Source: Duganella alba (GTDB lineage Bacteria; Pseudomonadota; Gammaproteobacteria; Burkholderiales; Burkholderiaceae_D). Taken from it: a DNA stretch of 64,000 bases. The stretch spans positions 44,730-108,729 of the forward strand of contig NZ_WKJN01000022.1 of the NCBI RefSeq assembly GCF_009674495.1, written 5' to 3'. Position numbers and translations under genes: made by a program. Below, one piece after another: positions 60,624-64,000 of the stretch. Under the pieces are notes generated by a model. That model saw only the letters and a program-made list of their open reading frames with translations. It had not been told where the DNA came from and searched no databases. The first letter of the stretch is position 1. Every line of letters begins with the position of its first letter.

Positions 60624-61334
60624 ATGACCGACCCTGTCCACCCCAAGCTGTTCCAGAGCGGCTGCATGACGATGGGACTGATGACGCCGGCGGCGCGCAA
60701 GCCGGGCCAGCCCGCCGACGTGGCGATCGAACTGGCGGTGGCCAGGCGCGCCGACCGCTACGGCTTTGCCGCCTTGTGGGCCAGCCAGTCGCCGCCCGCC
60801 GGCGCCGATGCCGGCGACGCGATACTTGACGATCCCTTCGTGTGGCTGGCCGCCATCGGCGCCGCGGCGCCCGGTGTGGCGCTGGCGGCCCGGCTGGAGC
60901 TTCCGCGCCACGGCATGCCGCAATGGCTGGGCGCGGCCCGCTCGCTGCAGCGCATGAGCGGCGGCCGCTGCATGCTGGGCGTCACGCTGGCCGAGGATTC
61001 CGAGCCGGCGCGCCTGCATCTGGAAGCCCTGCTGGCGCAACAGGGCGCCGAGCGCGTGCCGGTGCTGCATATCGACGGCCGGGCGGATCTGCAGCCGGTG
61101 GTGCGCCAGTTGCACCTCGAGCTCGACGAGCGCGCCGGCGCGCCCGCCCAGCAGTCGCGGCAGGGCTTTCGCGGCGGCCGCATCGCGCTGTCCGCCGCGC
61201 TGGAACGGCTGGCCGAATCCGGCGTCGCGCATGTCCTCGTGCACCTGGTACGCAACGGCCGGCCGGTGCTGGACGTGATGGACGAACTCGGCACCGAGGT
61301 GGTGCCGCGTCTGGCGCTGGGAGTGGCGCCATGA
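60624..61334 (+). CDS. Short luciferase-like (LLM-class) protein
   Basis: The ATG at 60624 is chosen for AAGGATG upstream. The 236-residue protein has the start of a bacterial luciferase-like TIM barrel (DVAIELAVARRADRYGFAALW, ARSLQRMSGGRCMLGV) but is shorter than the usual 300-350 residues, and its C-terminal half is compact. It may use reduced flavin, or may have lost activity. The stop overlaps the next start (ATGA), so both are co-translated. Confidence 0.7.
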   Translation: MTDPVHPKLFQSGCMTMGLMTPAARKPGQPADVAIELAVARRADRYGFAALWASQSPPAGADAGDAILDDPFVWLAAIGAAAPGVALAARLELPRHGMPQWLGAARSLQRMSGGRCMLGVTLAEDSEPARLHLEALLAQQGAERVPVLHIDGRADLQPVVRQLHLELDERAGAPAQQSRQGFRGGRIALSAALERLAESGVAHVLVHLVRNGRPVLDVMDELGTEVVPRLALGVAP

Positions 61335-61903
61335 CCGCCTGTACCCACCGCAAGCGGCGCCTGTCGCGCGCCATCGAACTGTCGGTGCGCGGCACCGAGC
61401 TGCTCACCGAGAGCAACACGCTGCTCAGGCGGATTGCGGAAATCTCGCAGCGGACCATGGAATCGAATCATCAGTACACGCAGCTGCTGCTCAACTGGAG
61501 CACCAGCGGCAGCCAGCACCCGTTGCAGTCGCGATACGACAAGCAGGCGTCGCTGGATGCTGCCTGGCGCATCGCCCAGCGGGCGACCCGGGCCGCGCTG
61601 GATATCGGCGTTCTGGTGGACGGCCGCGAGCCGGCCTGGCGGCGCGGCATCGGGGACCCCGCGCCGCCGGTGACCACCCTGGACGACCTGGCGGCGCGCA
61701 TCCTGGCGGTGACGGTGCAGGTCGAACGGCTGGCGCGCCAGCCGTTCAGCGACCGGCAGGAACTGGACTCGCTGGTGCAGGCGATGCACGGCATGCGCGA
61801 GATTGCGGAACGCAACATCCAGGTCGCGCAGCGCTCGGTGGCAAGCGTGGAGCGCATCCAGGGCGAAGCGCTGCGCTTCGCCCGCAAGCTGGCAGGGCGC
61901 TAA
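61331..61903 (+). CDS. Hypothetical helical protein coupled to the LLM gene
   Basis: The start overlaps the preceding stop codon (ATGA), which decides it. The 190-residue protein is mostly helical and rich in Arg, Ala and Gln, with no signal or membrane span (segments LLTESNTLLRRIAEISQRTM and IAERNIQVAQRSVASVERIQ suggest coiled coil). I do not recognise the family. Cotranslation implies it works with the LLM protein. Confidence 0.7.
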   Translation: MTACTHRKRRLSRAIELSVRGTELLTESNTLLRRIAEISQRTMESNHQYTQLLLNWSTSGSQHPLQSRYDKQASLDAAWRIAQRATRAALDIGVLVDGREPAWRRGIGDPAPPVTTLDDLAARILAVTVQVERLARQPFSDRQELDSLVQAMHGMREIAERNIQVAQRSVASVERIQGEALRFARKLAGR

Positions 61904-61926
61904 CGCCATTTTTTTTGCCAATCAAA

Positions 61927-61940
61927 TAATCATTCGATCA
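61927..61940. promoter_or_regulatory. Predicted TetR operator, site 7
   Basis: TAATCATTCGATCA matches the regional motif exactly and lies 18 bases upstream of the second porin start. Confidence 0.65.
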
Positions 61941-61958
61941 ATTAAAGAAGGGTTCGTC

Positions 61959-62987
61959 ATGAAACGACGTTTCAAGCAAGCGGGCATGTTGACGGCGATA
62001 CCGATCGCGCTGCTGGCCACCGACGCGCATGCGCAGTCCGCCACCCAGTTTTACGGCGTGCTGGATGTGTGGGCCGGCCCGTCGCAGATCAGCGGCGCCG
62101 GGCCGTCCACGCTGTCGGTCAACAGCGGCGGCATGCAAACCTCGTTCTGGGGCATCGCCGGCGCCGAGGAGGTGGGGCGGGGCGTCAAGGTGATCTATGC
62201 GCTGGAGTCGTATATCCAGGTGGACAGCGGCACGGCCGGGCGCGCGCCCAACGACGCCATGTTTGCCCGCAACGCCTACGTCGGCCTGCAGACGCACTAT
62301 GGCGAAGTGAAGCTCGGGCGGGTGCTCGATCCGCTGTTCCTGGCGACGGCGCAATCCAATCCTTTCGGCGGCTCGATCCGGCTGGCGCCGCTGATGGCGC
62401 AACTGTGGGGGCCGGCCACCGGCCGCACGGTGTACGGCGACACCAGCTGGGACAACGCGATTGTCTACACCAGCCCGGCGCTTGGCAATGTCAGGGCGGC
62501 CGTCTACGGGTCGCTTGGCGAAACGCGCTATGGCGCCGGCACCGGCAACCTGGGCGCCCTGCTCAGTTATGCGGACGGTGCGCTGACGGCCTTCCTGTCG
62601 GCCCAGAATGTGCGGGTGGGGCAGGCGGTGGCGACGCCTGGCCAGTCGCAGCAGGCCAGCTATTTCGCCGGCGGCAGCTACCGCTTCGACGGCTGGAGCG
62701 CCTACGCCTCGTACAACGTCGCACTGGGCGCCGTGCCGCGGAGCGCCGCCCGCACCGGCCAGCTCGGTGTCCTGGTCAAGGCCGGCAGCGGCAACATCAT
62801 GGCGTCCTGGGCGCGGACGCGCAACACCGGCGACGGCCTGGCGGACACCCGGCGCAACACCGGCGCCGTCGGCTACAACTACGCCGCGTCGCCGCGCACC
62901 GAACTGTACGCGGTGCTGCAGACCGACCGTCTCAGCACGGTCAACCGGGCGCGCACCTGCGCGCTCGGCATGCGTCATAAATTCTAA
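61959..62987 (+). CDS. Burkholderia-type general porin (paralogue 2)
   Basis: The ATG at 61959 with GAAGGG upstream gives a signal peptide (ALLATDAHAQ). The 342-residue barrel matches porin 1 along its length (TQFYGVLDVW, ARNAYVGLQTHYGEVKLGR, GRTVYGDTSWDN) and ends in Phe, as outer-membrane barrels do. It is followed by the second flavin hydroxylase gene after ten bases, forming an operon with it. Confidence 0.92.
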   Translation: MKRRFKQAGMLTAIPIALLATDAHAQSATQFYGVLDVWAGPSQISGAGPSTLSVNSGGMQTSFWGIAGAEEVGRGVKVIYALESYIQVDSGTAGRAPNDAMFARNAYVGLQTHYGEVKLGRVLDPLFLATAQSNPFGGSIRLAPLMAQLWGPATGRTVYGDTSWDNAIVYTSPALGNVRAAVYGSLGETRYGAGTGNLGALLSYADGALTAFLSAQNVRVGQAVATPGQSQQASYFAGGSYRFDGWSAYASYNVALGAVPRSAARTGQLGVLVKAGSGNIMASWARTRNTGDGLADTRRNTGAVGYNYAASPRTELYAVLQTDRLSTVNRARTCALGMRHKF

Positions 62988-62997
62988 GGGGATCGGC

Positions 62998-64000
62998 ATG
63001 GGCAACGGAGGGCCGCCGCGCGCGCTCATTATCGGCGGCTCGTTGAGCGGCCTGTTCGCCGCCACGGCCTTGCGCACCATCGGCTGGGAGGTCGAGGTGT
63101 TCGAGCGCTCGGCGAGCGAGTTGAGCGGACGCGGCGGCGGCCTGGTGTTGCAGCCGGACGTGCTGGCGGCCATCGAATTTGCCGGCCTGAACGCCGGCGG
63201 CGCCATCGGCGTGCCGTCCGGCGACCGGATCTTTCTGAACAAGGCCGGCGCGGTGGTGCAGCGCAGCCATGCGCCGCAGGCGCAGTCGTCGTGGAATCTG
63301 CTGTACGGCATCCTGAAGCGGGGACTTCCCGCCGGGCTGGTGCACGCCAACGAACAGCTGCTGCGCTTCGAGCAGCACGAGGGCGGCGTCACGGCGTATT
63401 TCGCCAGCGGGCGCGAGGCCAGCGGCGAGCTGCTGATCGGCGCCGACGGGCCGTCGTCCGCCGTGCGCGCGCAAGTGCTGCCGGGGCTGATGCCGACCTA
63501 CGCCGGCTATGTGGCGTGGCGCGGACTGGTGCCGGAGGCGCAGGTGGCGGCGTCGGTGCGCGAGCTGTTGCAAGGCGTGTTCGCCTTCCAGCACGGCGAT
63601 GGCCACATGCTGCTGGAATACATGGTGCCGGGCCGTGACGAATCCATGCAGCCGGGCAGGCGGCGCTGGAACTGGGTCTGGTATCGCAAGGTCGCCGCCG
63701 GCGCGCAGCTGTGCCGCCTGATGACGGACGCCGGCGGCACGCTGCGGCGCTTTTCGGTGGCGCCGGGCGCCGTCAAGCCGCGCGACGCCGAGGCGCTGCG
63801 CGAGGATGCGCAAATGCTGCTGGCGCCGGTGTTCCAGCAACTGATCGCGGCCACCGAAAAACCCTTTATCCAGACCATCATCGACCTGGCGGCGCCGCGC
63901 ATGGTGTTCGGCCGCGCGATCCTGCTGGGCGACGCCGCCTTCATCGCGCGGCCGCACACCGCCGGCGGCGCCGCCAAGGCGGCGGCCAACGCGCGCGTGC
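62998..64000 (+). CDS. FAD-dependent aromatic hydroxylase, cut by the window end
   Basis: Only the first 334 codons are visible; the frame is open to the last base. AAGGGGAT precedes the ATG. The protein has the FAD loop IIGGSLSGLFAATALRTIGW, LLIGADGPSSAVRAQ, TYAGYVAWRGLVP, and LLGDAAFIARPHTAGGAAKA, which match the 2,6-dihydroxypyridine-3-hydroxylase-like group of flavoprotein monooxygenases from memory. It would add a hydroxyl group to an aromatic or pyridine ring using NAD(P)H and oxygen. It is a paralogue of the hydroxylase at 50171. Confidence 0.88.
   Translation, partial: MGNGGPPRALIIGGSLSGLFAATALRTIGWEVEVFERSASELSGRGGGLVLQPDVLAAIEFAGLNAGGAIGVPSGDRIFLNKAGAVVQRSHAPQAQSSWNLLYGILKRGLPAGLVHANEQLLRFEQHEGGVTAYFASGREASGELLIGADGPSSAVRAQVLPGLMPTYAGYVAWRGLVPEAQVAASVRELLQGVFAFQHGDGHMLLEYMVPGRDESMQPGRRRWNWVWYRKVAAGAQLCRLMTDAGGTLRRFSVAPGAVKPRDAEALREDAQMLLAPVFQQLIAATEKPFIQTIIDLAAPRMVFGRAILLGDAAFIARPHTAGGAAKAAANARV

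Overview
The window looks like chromosome of a GC-rich betaproteobacterium, most probably Oxalobacteraceae (Massilia, Duganella or Janthinobacterium type). This is inferred from base composition, Burkholderia-type trimeric porins, a PEP-CTERM protein, Tat/lipoprotein-rich secretion and many LysR/TetR regulators. Genes are densely packed on both strands and no gene-free stretch exceeds 300 bases. There is one tRNA (Leu, anticodon TAA). I see no rRNA, CRISPR array, prophage, insertion sequence or replication origin.

Layout. (1) 1-6.8 kb: a plus-strand set of an unknown Ala-rich protein, a protein with two Lon-protease-like repeats, an SPFH/coiled-coil protein capped by zinc ribbons, and a Ser/Thr kinase fused to a formylglycine-enzyme-like domain. 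(2) 6.9-16.7 kb: small housekeeping and stress genes (PhnA/YjdM, HAD nucleotidase, an orphan propeller histidine kinase, MBL hydrolase, GNAT plus ECF sigma factor, an extra ClpP, LysR, DUF1330, OsmC, pirin). (3) 16.7-25.1 kb: a minus-strand operon-like block of Ser/Thr kinase, SEDS (RodA/FtsW) protein, a possible FhaA-like protein, an SH3 protein, a PP2C phosphatase and an FHA protein. Its gene content resembles the actinobacterial fha-pstP-rodA-pkn cell-wall locus, without a penicillin-binding protein. This is the most interesting candidate system here. (4) 25.2-31.4 kb: glycine-zipper protein, GNAT, secreted M28 peptidase, and a copper-type module (small Met/His protein, TolC-like channel, Tat multicopper oxidase). 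(5) 31.4-44.8 kb: coiled-coil membrane protein, CLC-F-type antiporter, tRNA-Leu, LuxR regulator, PEP-CTERM protein, ParB-domain protein, penicillin-acylase-family enzyme followed by a REP-like repeat, membrane HNH protein, cystathionine synthase/lyase pair, thymidine kinase.

(6) 45-64 kb: a catabolic, transport and chemotaxis region. It holds a complete Liv-type ABC importer, a VOC protein, two flavin hydroxylases (the second cut by the window end), two near-identical TetR regulators, an exported ACMSD-family amidohydrolase, two porins, a periplasmic binding protein, a LysR regulator, two Cache chemoreceptors and a short luciferase-fold protein. Seven copies of a 14-bp dyad, TNATCRNNYGATNA (five exact, two with one mismatch), lie 18 to 58 bp upstream of start codons throughout this region. 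They suggest that one or both TetR paralogues co-regulate uptake, sensing and breakdown of one class of compound, probably an aromatic or N-heterocyclic acid.

Start codons were revised where a Shine-Dalgarno sequence, overlap or promoter favoured an internal start. Family calls rest on motif recognition only; no database search was possible.
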